Assembly: GCF_001854225.1 (NCBI RefSeq)
Contig: NZ_CP015208.1
Span: 434,001-498,000, forward strand
Source: Candidatus Rhodoluna planktonica
Lineage (GTDB): Bacteria; Actinomycetota; Actinomycetes; Actinomycetales; Microbacteriaceae
Direction of reading: 5' to 3'
Length of the DNA: 64,000 nucleotides
The position numbers were made by a program, and so were the translations under genes. How positions within the stretch are numbered: position 1 is the first letter of the stretch; every line of letters starts with the position of its first letter. Positions 15,329 to 24,596 of the stretch are shown piece after piece. The notes under the pieces were generated by a model. It did no database searches and was not told where the DNA came from. It was given only the letters and a program-made list of their open reading frames with translations.

Positions 15329-17239
15329 ATGGCCATCGTCAATAGAGATGACCTGCGCAACGTTGCCATCGTTGCCCACGTAGACCACGGTAAAACCACT
15401 CTTGTCGACGCTATGTTGCGTCAAACAGGTTCTTTTAGCGATCACGGCGATGTCGGTGAGCGCGTTATGGACTCCGGTGACCTAGAGCGCGAAAAGGGAA
15501 TCACCATCCTCGCGAAAAACACCGCAATCTCTTATAAAGGACCAGCCGCTGGCGGAAAAGAAATCACCATCAACGTGATTGACACCCCAGGGCACGCTGA
15601 TTTTGGTGGCGAGGTTGAGCGCGGCCTTTCGATGGTTGACGGTGTTGTTCTGCTGGTTGACGCATCAGAGGGCCCGCTACCGCAGACCCGCTTCGTTTTG
15701 CGTAAATCGCTAGAGGCCAAGCTGCCTGTTATTTTGTTGGTAAACAAGACTGACCGACCAGATGCTCGAATTGATGAGGTCGTCGAAGAAGCTCATGACC
15801 TTTTGTTGGGCCTAGCTTCAGATCTAGCTGACGATGTGCCTGATCTTGACATCGACGGCATTCTGGACCTTCCAGTTATTTACGCCTCAGGTCGAGCCGG
15901 CCGCGCCAGCCTAAACAAGCCTGCTGATGGAACTCTTCCAGATGCAGAAAATCTTGAGCCGCTTTTCGAAGCTATTCTTCGACACATTCCGGCCCCTACC
16001 TACGACAACGAGCACCCGCTGCAGGCGCACGTAACCAACCTTGACGCCTCACCGTTCTTGGGTCGCTTGGCTCTGCTTCGTATTTTCAACGGAACCTTGA
16101 AAAAGGGACAGCAGGTTGCCTGGGTTCGCGCAGACGGTTCAACTCAGACTGTAAAAATCACCGAGCTTTTGAAGACCAAGGCTCTTGAGCGATTCCCAAC
16201 CGAAGAGGCTAAAGCTGGCGACATAGTTGCTGTAGCCGGTATCGAAAACATCACCATCGGTGAAACTCTTGCCGACCTCAACGATGTTCGACCACTGCCT
16301 CCGATTGTGGTCGATGACCCAGCCATTTCGATGACTATCGGTATCAACACCTCGCCGATGGCTGGCCGTGTCAAAGGTGCAAAAGTAACCGCACGTTTGG
16401 TGAAAGACCGACTAGACAAAGAACTCATCGGAAACGTTTCGCTCAAAGTTTTGCCAACTGAACGACCAGACGCCTGGGAAGTTCAGGGACGTGGCGAGCT
16501 AGCTCTAGCAATCCTGGTTGAGCAGATGCGACGCGAAGGCTACGAGCTCACCGTTGGTAAGCCTCAGGTGGTTACCAAGCGAATCGACGGAAAGTTACAT
16601 GAGCCGGTCGAAGATCTAACCATTGACGTGCCAGAAGAATTCTTGGGTGCGATTACTCAGCTGATGGCGAGCCGTAAAGGCCGCATGAAGAGTATGTCTA
16701 ACCACGGCACCGGTTGGGTTCGTATGGAATTTTTAGTTCCGAGCCGCGGTCTAATCGGCTTTAGAACCGAGTTCTTGACCACTACTAAAGGAACCGGTAT
16801 TGCTAACGCGATTTCAGCCGGTTACGAGCCTTGGGCCGGTGAAATTGTGACCCGAAGCAACGGTTCGATGGTTGCCGACCGTGCCGGTGTTGCAACTCCG
16901 TTCGCCATGATCGCATTGCAGGAGCGAGGTTCATTCTTCGTAGATCCGGGCGCAGAGGTTTATGCCGGAATGGTAGTTGGTGAAAATTCACGCGCTGACG
17001 ACATGGAAGTAAACATCACCAAAGAGAAGAAGCTCACCAACATGCGAGCCGCTTCGGCAGATGAATTCCAGTCGCTGACCCCGCCAAGAAAACTTTCTTT
17101 GGAAGAGTCGCTTGAGTTTGCGCGTGAAGACGAGTGCGTTGAGGTAACCCCAGAGGCTATTCGAATTCGCAAGTTGGAACTTGACCCAAACATCCGCGCA
17201 CGTCAGACTTCGGCCAGAAAGCGCGCTAGCGAGGCATAA
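15329..17239 (+). CDS. typA: Translational GTPase TypA/BipA
   Basis: Ribosome-associated GTPase of the EF-G/LepA class, involved in ribosome assembly and stress adaptation. ATG 15329 (agga 8 bases upstream) gives 636 residues and the family N-terminus; an in-frame start at 15254 would add 25 unconserved residues. G1 AHVDHGKT lies at 16-23, followed by the switch region with ERERGITI-like LEREKGITILAKN, G3 DTPGHADFGGEVER, G4 NKTD at 139-142, and the TypA C-terminal domain (GRGELALAILVEQMRREGYEL). The C-terminal tail is basic. Confidence 0.96.
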   Translation: MAIVNRDDLRNVAIVAHVDHGKTTLVDAMLRQTGSFSDHGDVGERVMDSGDLEREKGITILAKNTAISYKGPAAGGKEITINVIDTPGHADFGGEVERGLSMVDGVVLLVDASEGPLPQTRFVLRKSLEAKLPVILLVNKTDRPDARIDEVVEEAHDLLLGLASDLADDVPDLDIDGILDLPVIYASGRAGRASLNKPADGTLPDAENLEPLFEAILRHIPAPTYDNEHPLQAHVTNLDASPFLGRLALLRIFNGTLKKGQQVAWVRADGSTQTVKITELLKTKALERFPTEEAKAGDIVAVAGIENITIGETLADLNDVRPLPPIVVDDPAISMTIGINTSPMAGRVKGAKVTARLVKDRLDKELIGNVSLKVLPTERPDAWEVQGRGELALAILVEQMRREGYELTVGKPQVVTKRIDGKLHEPVEDLTIDVPEEFLGAITQLMASRKGRMKSMSNHGTGWVRMEFLVPSRGLIGFRTEFLTTTKGTGIANAISAGYEPWAGEIVTRSNGSMVADRAGVATPFAMIALQERGSFFVDPGAEVYAGMVVGENSRADDMEVNITKEKKLTNMRAASADEFQSLTPPRKLSLEESLEFAREDECVEVTPEAIRIRKLELDPNIRARQTSARKRASEA

Positions 17240-17246
17240 AAACGCC

Positions 17247-17259
17247 TAAAGTATTTTTA
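17247..17259 (+). promoter_or_regulatory. -10-like element, leaderless start for the MshB-like gene
   Basis: TAAAGT at 17247-17252, 6 bases, then ATG 17259. Only 19 bases separate typA from this gene and no ribosome site is present. Confidence 0.5.
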
Positions 17260-18386
17260 TGCCCAAGGTGAGTTTCGAACCAAAACGTTTGCTGATTGTT
17301 CACGCACATCCAGACGACGAAAGCCTTTACACCGGGCATATAATCGCTGACCGTGTCGCCAAGGGTGCAGAGGTTTTTATCCTCACTCTCACGCGCGGCG
17401 AGCGAGGTAGGGTCAAGCTCGAAGAGTTGAAAGCCTTAGAGGGCAATTTGCCGGCTATGGGTGCTTTTCGAGCTAACGAGTTGCGCGAAGCCATCTCGGT
17501 TTTTGGTCCGGTAAAACATGGTTTTGCCGGCACCCGGGCTTACTTAGATTCAGGGATGCGCATTGGCGCAAATGGTCGTCCGCGTCGTAAAAAGCGGCTC
17601 GACGAACTTTCTCTTGCGGCCGTGTCAACCTCGGTTGTTGCCGAAGACATCGCTCGAGCAATTCAAAATTTCAAGCCTGATGCTGTCTTGACTTACAACC
17701 GTCGGGGTGGATTTGGGCACCCCGATCACAAGGTCGCCCATGAGGCTACCGCTATGGCTCTGCGTCACTACTCGCGAAAAAATGGTCAGGCTCCACAATT
17801 TTGGGTAATCGCTGAACCGCGCGAGCGGTTTGACCTAGAAATCGGCGATGCAAAAACTGCTGAAGTCAAAAAGCGTGCGTTAGAAGCCCACGCCTCGCAG
17901 GTGGCTATCAGCCGAGAAACTTATTCGGTCGTGCCAGGCAAGAATGTTCGGTACGACCGGCCTGAGAGAATTCGGCGTGCTGCCCCAAACCCACTTGTTC
18001 ATTTACGCCCAGCCCTAACCTTTTTCTGGGCCATTCCGCTAGGAGTGCTCGCTGGTTTTGCCGGAACAATGCTGCACCAGATTCGCGGAGGTTCGGCAGC
18101 AGGTTTCCCAATTGGGCTTTGGGTTGCGCTAGTTTCTATTACTTCGCTGGCTCTAGCAATTCGGTTGTTGCGAAGAAGCCGCGGCGCACTTTATCTGATG
18201 AGTGCTTCGTTCATAGCGACGGTTTACCTCTTGGCCCTTGAGCAACCTGGGGGAGAGTTATTCATTCCAAACAACGATCTTGGGATCATTTGGTCTTACG
18301 GATCTATCGGAATTTGTGCTTTGATAATTCTGTTTCCAAGGGTCCGGCCCGGAACTTGGCGACGATCTTCCCGCGGCCACCGCTAA
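17259..18386 (+). CDS. PIG-L/LmbE deacetylase, MshB-like, with C-terminal membrane domain
   Basis: 375 residues. The N-terminal 240 form a PIG-L deacetylase with zinc motif HAHPDDE (His17, Asp20), TLTRGERGR, YLDSGM and the third ligand site RRGGFGHPDHKVAHEATAMALRH. Spacing and YLDSGM resemble MshB, the mycothiol-pathway deacetylase of GlcNAc-inositol. The last 120 residues contain about four membrane helices, which the standalone enzyme lacks, so the catalytic domain is probably held at the membrane. MshB activity, mycothiol-conjugate amidase or another N-acetyl-sugar deacetylase are all possible. Confidence 0.8.
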   Translation: MPKVSFEPKRLLIVHAHPDDESLYTGHIIADRVAKGAEVFILTLTRGERGRVKLEELKALEGNLPAMGAFRANELREAISVFGPVKHGFAGTRAYLDSGMRIGANGRPRRKKRLDELSLAAVSTSVVAEDIARAIQNFKPDAVLTYNRRGGFGHPDHKVAHEATAMALRHYSRKNGQAPQFWVIAEPRERFDLEIGDAKTAEVKKRALEAHASQVAISRETYSVVPGKNVRYDRPERIRRAAPNPLVHLRPALTFFWAIPLGVLAGFAGTMLHQIRGGSAAGFPIGLWVALVSITSLALAIRLLRRSRGALYLMSASFIATVYLLALEQPGGELFIPNNDLGIIWSYGSIGICALIILFPRVRPGTWRRSSRGHR

Positions 18387-18436
18387 TTTGCTGATTGGCA
18401 AGTTAAACTAGAGGCAGTTTTAGAGAAGGATTTAGT

Positions 18437-18754
18437 GTGACCTACGTAATCGCCTTGCCTTGCGTTGATGTAAAAGACAAAGCCTGCATCGAAGAGTGCC
18501 CGGTTGATTGCATCTACGAGGGTGACAGAATGCTCTACATTCACCCAGACGAGTGTGTTGACTGCGGTGCTTGTGAGCCAGTTTGCCCAGTTGAGGCAAT
18601 TTATTACGAGGATGACCTGCCTGCTCAATGGTCGGAATACTACAAAGCAAACGTAGAATTTTTCGCCGAAATTGGTTCGCCGGGTGGCGCAGCCAAAGTA
18701 GGCAAAATCGATGGCGACCACGCTGTAGTCAGCGTTTTGCCACCTCAGGCGTAG
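18437..18754 (+). CDS. fdxA: Ferredoxin, seven-iron type (FdxA)
   Basis: 105-residue electron carrier with one [3Fe-4S] and one [4Fe-4S] cluster. Cysteines follow the FdxA pattern: CVDVKDKACIEECPVDC and then CVDCGACEPVCP, with a long C-terminal extension (DDLPAQWSEYYKANVEFF) typical of actinobacterial 7Fe ferredoxins. GTG start at 18437 with agaagga upstream. A TAAACT hexamer (18404-18409) is a plausible -10. It is followed 4 bases later by dapC. Confidence 0.95.
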   Translation: MTYVIALPCVDVKDKACIEECPVDCIYEGDRMLYIHPDECVDCGACEPVCPVEAIYYEDDLPAQWSEYYKANVEFFAEIGSPGGAAKVGKIDGDHAVVSVLPPQA

Positions 18755-18758
18755 TTCA

Positions 18759-19877
18759 GTGTTTGACCGACTGCCTGAGTATCCATGGAAATCTCTGGAG
18801 CCTTTCGCAGCTAAGGCTGCTGCGCATCCTGGTGGGGCAGTCGACCTCTCGGTTGGATCACCGGTTGACCCAACCCCCGCAATTATCCAAGATGCCCTGA
18901 ATGCAGCATCGAATGCCCCGGGCTACCCATCAACCGCCGGATCGGCAGAGTTTCGCCAGGCCGTGGTCGAGTGGTTTGAGCGTCGACGAAAAGTTTCCGG
19001 CCTAAAACCAACCCAGGTGATGCCCACGATCGGTTCCAAAGAACTGATTTCTTGGCTACCTCTGATGCTGGGTCTTGGTCCCGGCGATGTCGTCGTTCAG
19101 CCTAAGGTTGCCTACACCGCCTACGTGGTGGGTGCGGCCCTGTGCGGTGCCGAAATTGTCTCCGAAGATGACCCAGCCAAGTGGCCGGAAAATTCAAAAC
19201 TTATTTGGATCAATTCACCCGGCAACCCGGATGGTCGAGTTTTGGACGTTGAGCACATGAGGGCCGCTGTTGATCGGGCCCGCGAACTTGGTGCACTATT
19301 AGCGAGCGACGAATGCTACGCCGAACTTGGTTGGGGAAAATGGTCAACTGAGCTGATTCCGTCGGTTTTAGATCCTCGTGTTTGTGGCACATCGCACCAT
19401 GGTGTTTTGGCGGTTTACTCGCTGAGCAAGCAGTCAAATATGGCCGGTTATCGTGCCGCTTTCGCGGTCGGTGAAGAAGCCCTGATCAAAGCCTTGGTGA
19501 ACCTGAGAATGCATTCGGGTCTGAATACTCCGAACCCGGTGCAAAAAGCCATGGCGGTGGCGCTCGCCGACGAGGAACACGTTGCGATTGAGAAAGAAAT
19601 TTATCGGCAACGCCGCGATGTATTGCTGGCCGCTGTTCGTGCTTACGGTTTCGAATTAAGCGATAGTCAGGCAGGGCTTTATCTTTGGGCCACCCTCGGC
19701 GAAGACTGTTGGAAAACTGTTGACCGCATGGCAGAACTTGGAATTGTTGTGGTTCCGGGCACTTTTTACGGCGAGCACAGCACCCAACACGTTCGTTTTT
19801 CAATTACCGCAACCGATAAAAACATTGCCGAAGCAGCACAGCGTTTGCACGATGCCATAGGCTTATCCAAGGCCTAA
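18759..19877 (+). CDS. dapC: Succinyldiaminopimelate transaminase DapC
   Basis: 372-residue class I/II PLP aminotransferase that makes N-succinyl-L,L-diaminopimelate for lysine and peptidoglycan synthesis. Features: YPSTAGSAEFRQAVVEWFERR near the N-terminus, the substrate region WINSPGNPDGRV, SDECYAELGW, and the PLP-lysine motif YSLSKQSNMAGYRAAF. GTG start 4 bases after fdxA. The fdxA-dapC pairing is a standard actinobacterial arrangement, which supports DapC over other aminotransferases of the family. Confidence 0.9.
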   Translation: MFDRLPEYPWKSLEPFAAKAAAHPGGAVDLSVGSPVDPTPAIIQDALNAASNAPGYPSTAGSAEFRQAVVEWFERRRKVSGLKPTQVMPTIGSKELISWLPLMLGLGPGDVVVQPKVAYTAYVVGAALCGAEIVSEDDPAKWPENSKLIWINSPGNPDGRVLDVEHMRAAVDRARELGALLASDECYAELGWGKWSTELIPSVLDPRVCGTSHHGVLAVYSLSKQSNMAGYRAAFAVGEEALIKALVNLRMHSGLNTPNPVQKAMAVALADEEHVAIEKEIYRQRRDVLLAAVRAYGFELSDSQAGLYLWATLGEDCWKTVDRMAELGIVVVPGTFYGEHSTQHVRFSITATDKNIAEAAQRLHDAIGLSKA

Positions 19878-19908
19878 AAAAGGCTGCCGACACTTATTTA
19901 GGAGCAGG

Positions 19909-21198
19909 ATGACCTCCAGCGACAAAGTAACCGTCACCTACGGTGAGATCACGGCTGATTTGCCAATTATCAAAAGCGTTGATGGTCCTGATGCAGTAGA
20001 CGTCTCGAAACTTACTGCGATCACAGGGCTAACCGCCTACGATCAGGGTTTTGTCAACACCGCATCAACCAAATCAGCTATTACCTTCATCGATGGTGCT
20101 AACGGCGTACTGCGTCACCGCGGTTATCCAATCGAACAGCTCGCTGGGCAAAAGTCTTTCCTCGAGACTGCGTACCTTCTGGTTTATGGCGAATTGCCAA
20201 CCAACGAAGAATTCTCGAATTTTGAAGAGCGAATTCGCCGTCACACTTTGCTGCACGAAGACCTAAAGAACCTTTTCCACGCCATGCCGCAAAATGCACA
20301 CCCAATGGCTGTGTTGGCCGCCGGCGTCTCAGCAATTTCAACTTTCTATCAAGACTCGCTTGACCCTCACGATCCTGAACAGGTCGAACTTTCAACCATT
20401 CGTCTTTTGGCCAAGTTGCCGGTTTTGGCAGCCTATGCGCACAAGAACAGCCTCGGCCAAGCGCTGCTTTACCCAGACAACAGCCTCGGTTATGTCGAAA
20501 ACTTCTTGCGACTAACTTTTGGTAACGCGGCTGAGCAATATGTTCAAAATCCGGTTGTCACGAAAGCTCTAGACACCTTGCTGGTTTTGCACGCCGACCA
20601 CGAGCAGAACTGCTCAACATCAACAGTGCGTTTGGTGGGTTCAAGCCAAGCCAACCTGTTTGCTTCGGTTGCATCCGGTATCAATGCTCTATTTGGCCCG
20701 CTGCACGGTGGCGCCAACGAAGCTGTACTAGAAATGCTGACCCAGATTCAGGCTTCGGGTGAATCGGTTCAAACTTTCGTAAACCGTGTCAAAAACAAAG
20801 AAGATGGCATCCGTCTGATGGGCTTCGGACACCGCGTTTACAAGAGCTTGGATCCACGTGCTCGAATCGTAAAGGCAACTGCCGACCGCGTGCTGGCCGA
20901 GCTTGGCGTTCAAGACCCGCTGCTTGATATCGCAAAAGAACTTGAAGCTGCAGCGCTAGCTGACGAATACTTCATCGAGCGCAAACTTTATCCGAACGTT
21001 GATTTCTACACCGGCGTGATTTACAAGGCGATGGGGTTCCCACCGCGCATGTTTACCGCACTGTTTGCTATGGGACGACTTCCCGGCTGGATTGCTCACT
21101 GGCGCGAAATGAACGTCGATCCGGCCACTAAGATTGGTCGCCCACAACAGATTTACGTTGGCGAGCCAAAGCGCGATTTGCCTGGGTTTTTCCACTAA
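19909..21198 (+). CDS. gltA: Citrate synthase
   Basis: 429-residue citrate synthase, entry enzyme of the TCA cycle. N-terminal beta domain (KVTVTYGEITADLPIIKS), then GVLRHRGYPIEQLA, the first active-site His region LHADHEQNCSTSTVR, a second at PLHGGANEAVLEML, and the catalytic GFGHRVYKSLDPRA. Ends with the family C-terminus GRPQQIYVGEPKRD. Length fits the Gram-negative/actinobacterial type with the extra N-terminal domain. ATG 19909 has an aggagcagg ribosome site. Confidence 0.97.
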   Translation: MTSSDKVTVTYGEITADLPIIKSVDGPDAVDVSKLTAITGLTAYDQGFVNTASTKSAITFIDGANGVLRHRGYPIEQLAGQKSFLETAYLLVYGELPTNEEFSNFEERIRRHTLLHEDLKNLFHAMPQNAHPMAVLAAGVSAISTFYQDSLDPHDPEQVELSTIRLLAKLPVLAAYAHKNSLGQALLYPDNSLGYVENFLRLTFGNAAEQYVQNPVVTKALDTLLVLHADHEQNCSTSTVRLVGSSQANLFASVASGINALFGPLHGGANEAVLEMLTQIQASGESVQTFVNRVKNKEDGIRLMGFGHRVYKSLDPRARIVKATADRVLAELGVQDPLLDIAKELEAAALADEYFIERKLYPNVDFYTGVIYKAMGFPPRMFTALFAMGRLPGWIAHWREMNVDPATKIGRPQQIYVGEPKRDLPGFFH

Positions 21199-21201
21199 AA
21201 A

Positions 21202-21771
21202 TTAGTCGGCGCTGAGCCAAAAAATTTCAGTATCGCCGTATGTTTTTTGGCTGTCCAGGCTAAGGCCTGCGGGAATTTGAAAATCACCGCTTCGGCTTGA
21301 ACGTTCAACCATGACGGTGGCAAATTCTGCCAAATGCGGAATCAGCTGGGTCAGGTTCTCGGTGATCTCTTGGTTTTCTACCTCGTATGGCGGATCTATA
21401 AAAACCAAATCAAAACTCTGGTTGGTGCTGGCTAAAAACGAGGCGACCGACTTGTTTGCAACTTGAACATCTGGCTCTAGTTTGGCTTTCTCCAGAGCCG
21501 CCAGCACCTGCTGTGCATTTTTGATGCAAATCACCGCAGCCTTGCTGTCTTTTTCAACCAGGATGCATTTAGCGGCGCCCCGACTTACCGCCTCAAGGCC
21601 TAATGCACCAGTGCCGGCATAAAGGTCTAAAACAGTGATCTCATCCAGCTCGGTTCGAGCTTCAAGGCGATTGAAGATTGCTTCCCGAATTCGATCGCTG
21701 GTTGGCCTGGTCACTTTAGCCGGGCTGGCTAACTTAATTGAGCCGGCTATTCCACCGATTATTCGTGTCAT
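21202..21771 (-). CDS. rsmD: 16S rRNA (guanine966-N2)-methyltransferase RsmD
   Basis: 189-residue SAM-dependent methyltransferase of small-subunit rRNA. N-terminal MTRIIGGIAGSIKLASPAKVTRPTSDRIREAIFNRLE is the RsmD signature. The SAM loop is VLDLYAGTGALGLEAVSRGA, and the catalytic motif is LVFIDPPYEV. It converges on gltA with 3 bases between stop codons and diverges from recG. Confidence 0.94.
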   Translation of the reverse strand: MTRIIGGIAGSIKLASPAKVTRPTSDRIREAIFNRLEARTELDEITVLDLYAGTGALGLEAVSRGAAKCILVEKDSKAAVICIKNAQQVLAALEKAKLEPDVQVANKSVASFLASTNQSFDLVFIDPPYEVENQEITENLTQLIPHLAEFATVMVERSSRSGDFQIPAGLSLDSQKTYGDTEIFWLSAD

Positions 21772-21809
21772 GATGTGCCAAGCCTAACTTGTCAGTTCAA
21801 GATTGAACC

Positions 21810-23978
21810 GTGCTGCTTCCCGATAACAAACTTTCGATGGTGCTTGGCGATAGAACCGCCAAGGCACTGTCGCGCCACCTGGGTTTGAATACGGTTTCCG
21901 ACCTGCTGCAGCACTATCCGCGGCGCTACAGTTCGCGAGGTGAACTAACACCCATCGCACAGTTGCCGATTGGTGAGCAGGTTACGGTTGTGGCCGAGGT
22001 GGTCGAGGTGCGTGAACGCCGGATGAAGGGCAAAACCGGCAGCATCCTAGAAATAAAAATCACTGATGGTGAAGGGTTTTTGACTCTCACCTTCTTCAAT
22101 CAGGCTTGGCGACAAAAGGATTTAAAAACAGGTGTTAGAGGCTTGTTTGCTGGAAAAATCGGCTCGTACCAAGGAAAACTTCAGTTGTCCCACCCTGACT
22201 ACGAGCTTTTCCTCGAAGAGGTTTCTGCCGCCGAGGCAAAACGCTGGGCTGATTTGCCCATCCCGATTTACCCAGCAGCCTCAGCCATTTCAACCTGGAC
22301 AATCGCCAAATCAATCGGAATTGTTTTAGATTCTTTTACCGAATTTGAAGACACCATTGACGAGCAAACGCGGGCCAAAAACTCAATTTTGAGTGCGGCT
22401 GAAGCGATACGAAAAATACATCAGCCGCAAACTGCAACTGACTGGCAGCAGGCTAGAGAAACACTGAAGTTCAACGAAGCGTTCGTATTACAGGCAACCT
22501 TGCTCCAGCGCCGTTTGGCAAATGAGGCAACCAAATCTGTTCCACGTGTTCGAGCCAAGTCAGGTTATGTCGAACAGTTGGACGCAAAACTGCCGTTTGA
22601 GCTCACCGGTTCACAAAAGCAGGTTGGCGAAGAAATATTTGAGGATCTGGCACAGTCGCACCCCATGAATCGCTTGCTACAGGGTGAAGTTGGCTCGGGA
22701 AAAACGCTGGTCGCTTTGCGCGCAATGCTCGCTGTTGCTGATTCGTCGGGTCAATCTGCGATTTTAGCTCCGACCGAAGTTCTTGCTGCACAGCACTATC
22801 GTTCGATTGAGCGCACTCTGGGCGAAGACCTGGCAAAAACGCTTGGGCTCACGCTACTCACCGGCCAGATGAGCACTGCCGATCGCAAGCGTTCGCTACT
22901 GCAGATAGTTAGCGGCAAAGCTCTTTTGGTAGTTGGGACTCACGCATTACTTTCGCAGAATGTCGAGTTCTTCGATCTTGGTTTGATAATCGTCGATGAG
23001 CAGCATCGATTTGGGGTTGATCAGCGCGAAGCATTGAGACTGAAGGGCAAACAGCCGCCACACGTTTTAACCATGACTGCCACGCCGATACCGAGAACTC
23101 TTGCTGTGACCGCCTTCGGCGACCTAGACATTTCGTCAATCACCGAGCTGCCCAAAAATCGCCAGCCAATCGTAAGCCACGTGGTGCAGTTGTCTCAGCC
23201 GACCTTGGTGGCAAGGGTTTGGCAGCGAATAGCCGAAGAAATCGCGCAGGGGCGTCAAGCGTTTGTGGTTTGCCCGCGCATCGACGAGAACGACGAAAAG
23301 CTAGAGGTTCAAGAATCTTCGATTTTCCAACCGGATGATGAACCGACCGAAGATCGAGAAGTTAAGAAACTGGCAGCCGCTATTCCAATCGCGGAGGCAC
23401 TGCGACAAAACCCGGCACTTCAAAAATTGAGAATTGAAGTGCTGCACGGGCGGATGTCCAGTGAAGAAAAAGCTGCTGTGATGGCAGATTATCTAAACCA
23501 AAAAATCGATTTACTGGTTTCAACGACAGTCATCGAAGTGGGCGTAGATGTGCCGAATGCATCCGTCATGGTGGTGCTTGATGCCGATCGATTTGGCATC
23601 AGTCAACTGCACCAGTTGCGTGGCCGAGTGGGTCGAGGGCAACATCCCGGATTATGTCTGCTGCTGACCACAGCTGAAGATGGCAGTTTGGCGCTAGAAC
23701 GAGTAAAAGCCGTAGCCGAAAATATTGACGGATTCAAACTAAGCGAAATTGATCTAGAACTCAGACGTGAAGGCGATGTTCTCGGCCTGAGGCAGTCCGG
23801 CGGAAAATCAAGTTTGCGACTGTTGCGAGTAGTTGCTGACGCCAAAACAATTCAGCAGGCTCGAGAAATTGCGCTAGAAGTATTTCAAAAAGACCCAGCT
23901 CTGACTGCTCACCCAAATCTCGCCGCGGCCTTGGCGCGAATCGAAGAAGAGGCGAGCGCCAATTTGGCGAAGTCCTAG
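21810..23978 (+). CDS. recG: ATP-dependent DNA helicase RecG
   Basis: 722-residue superfamily 2 helicase that remodels stalled forks and branched DNA. An N-terminal wedge/OB domain (LTPIAQLPIGEQVTVVAEV) precedes Walker A LQGEVGSGKT, the DEQH-type Walker B IIVDEQHRFGVDQR and TMTATPIPRTL. The C-terminal helicase half has STTVIEVGVDVPNASVMVV and HQLRGRVGRGQHPGLCLLL, with the C-terminal FKLSEIDLELRREGDVLGLRQSG. GTG start. A 23-bp tandem repeat begins at the base after the stop codon. Confidence 0.96.
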   Translation: MLLPDNKLSMVLGDRTAKALSRHLGLNTVSDLLQHYPRRYSSRGELTPIAQLPIGEQVTVVAEVVEVRERRMKGKTGSILEIKITDGEGFLTLTFFNQAWRQKDLKTGVRGLFAGKIGSYQGKLQLSHPDYELFLEEVSAAEAKRWADLPIPIYPAASAISTWTIAKSIGIVLDSFTEFEDTIDEQTRAKNSILSAAEAIRKIHQPQTATDWQQARETLKFNEAFVLQATLLQRRLANEATKSVPRVRAKSGYVEQLDAKLPFELTGSQKQVGEEIFEDLAQSHPMNRLLQGEVGSGKTLVALRAMLAVADSSGQSAILAPTEVLAAQHYRSIERTLGEDLAKTLGLTLLTGQMSTADRKRSLLQIVSGKALLVVGTHALLSQNVEFFDLGLIIVDEQHRFGVDQREALRLKGKQPPHVLTMTATPIPRTLAVTAFGDLDISSITELPKNRQPIVSHVVQLSQPTLVARVWQRIAEEIAQGRQAFVVCPRIDENDEKLEVQESSIFQPDDEPTEDREVKKLAAAIPIAEALRQNPALQKLRIEVLHGRMSSEEKAAVMADYLNQKIDLLVSTTVIEVGVDVPNASVMVVLDADRFGISQLHQLRGRVGRGQHPGLCLLLTTAEDGSLALERVKAVAENIDGFKLSEIDLELRREGDVLGLRQSGGKSSLRLLRVVADAKTIQQAREIALEVFQKDPALTAHPNLAAALARIEEEASANLAKS

Positions 23979-24060
23979 ATTCGGCTTCGCCCGCGCCTAA
24001 CATTCGGCTTCGCCCGTGCCTAACATTCGGCTTCGCCCGTGCCTAACATTCGGCTTCGCC
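23979..24060 (+). repeat. 23-bp tandem repeat, 3.6 copies
   Basis: Units at 23979-24001, 24002-24024 and 24025-24047, and a partial 13-base unit at 24048-24060. Each begins attcggcttcgcccg and ends in gcctaac; unit 1 differs from the others by a single base (C for T). ggc-ttc-gcc within each unit can form a tiny hairpin. It lies entirely between recG and coaD. Confidence 0.95.
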
Positions 24061-24078
24061 AAATCCCATAAATTGGGC

Positions 24079-24092
24079 TAGCGTTTTACCCA
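24079..24092 (+). promoter_or_regulatory. -10-like element, leaderless start for coaD
   Basis: TAGCGT at 24079-24084, 7 bases, then ATG 24092. No ribosome site precedes the start. Confidence 0.45.
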
Positions 24093-24592
24093 TGTCTTCC
24101 ATCGCGGTTTATCCGGGCTCTTTTGACCCTGTGACTCTCGGTCACCTTGACATAGCGGCTCGCGCGGCAAAACTTTTTGCCGAACTGCACATCGTTGTGG
24201 TGCACAATCCCGCAAAGACGGCATCGCTTCCCAGTGCGGTGCGAATCGAACTTATTCGAGAGGGGCTTCAAGAAGCCGGAGTTCGTGCAAACAACATCAA
24301 GATTGACACCTTGGATGGGGGCTTGCTAGTCGACTACTGCACCATGGTGGGAGCTCGGGCATTGATTAAGGGTTTTAGAAGCAATGCCGACCTCGACTAC
24401 GAATTACCGATGGCTCAGGTTAATCGCGATTTGGCAGACGTCGAATCAATTTTCTTGCCGGCAAATCCGCAGTACGGCTATGTTTCCAGCTCATTGGTCA
24501 AGCAGGTATTCAGTTTGGGAGGCGATGTTTCGGGTTACGTCACGAAATCTGTCGAACGAGCGTTAGCATCTTCTTCGGCAAATCGAAAGTAG
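24092..24592 (+). CDS. coaD: Phosphopantetheine adenylyltransferase
   Basis: 166-residue nucleotidyltransferase for the penultimate step of coenzyme A synthesis. N-terminal AVYPGSFDPVTLGHLDIAARA carries the T/HxGH-type active site. It is followed by the substrate loop MVGARALIKGFRSNADLDYELPMAQVNRDL and the C-terminal YGYVSSSLVKQVFSLGGDVSGYV. Full family length. It leads the coaD-yceD-rpmF-rnc-mutM-smc run. Confidence 0.97.
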   Translation: MSSIAVYPGSFDPVTLGHLDIAARAAKLFAELHIVVVHNPAKTASLPSAVRIELIREGLQEAGVRANNIKIDTLDGGLLVDYCTMVGARALIKGFRSNADLDYELPMAQVNRDLADVESIFLPANPQYGYVSSSLVKQVFSLGGDVSGYVTKSVERALASSSANRK

Positions 24593-24596
24593 AACC

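Noticed and set aside
23979-24060. Tandem repeat as a CRISPR array
   Set aside because: Units are directly adjacent with no spacers between them and no cas genes occur in the window.
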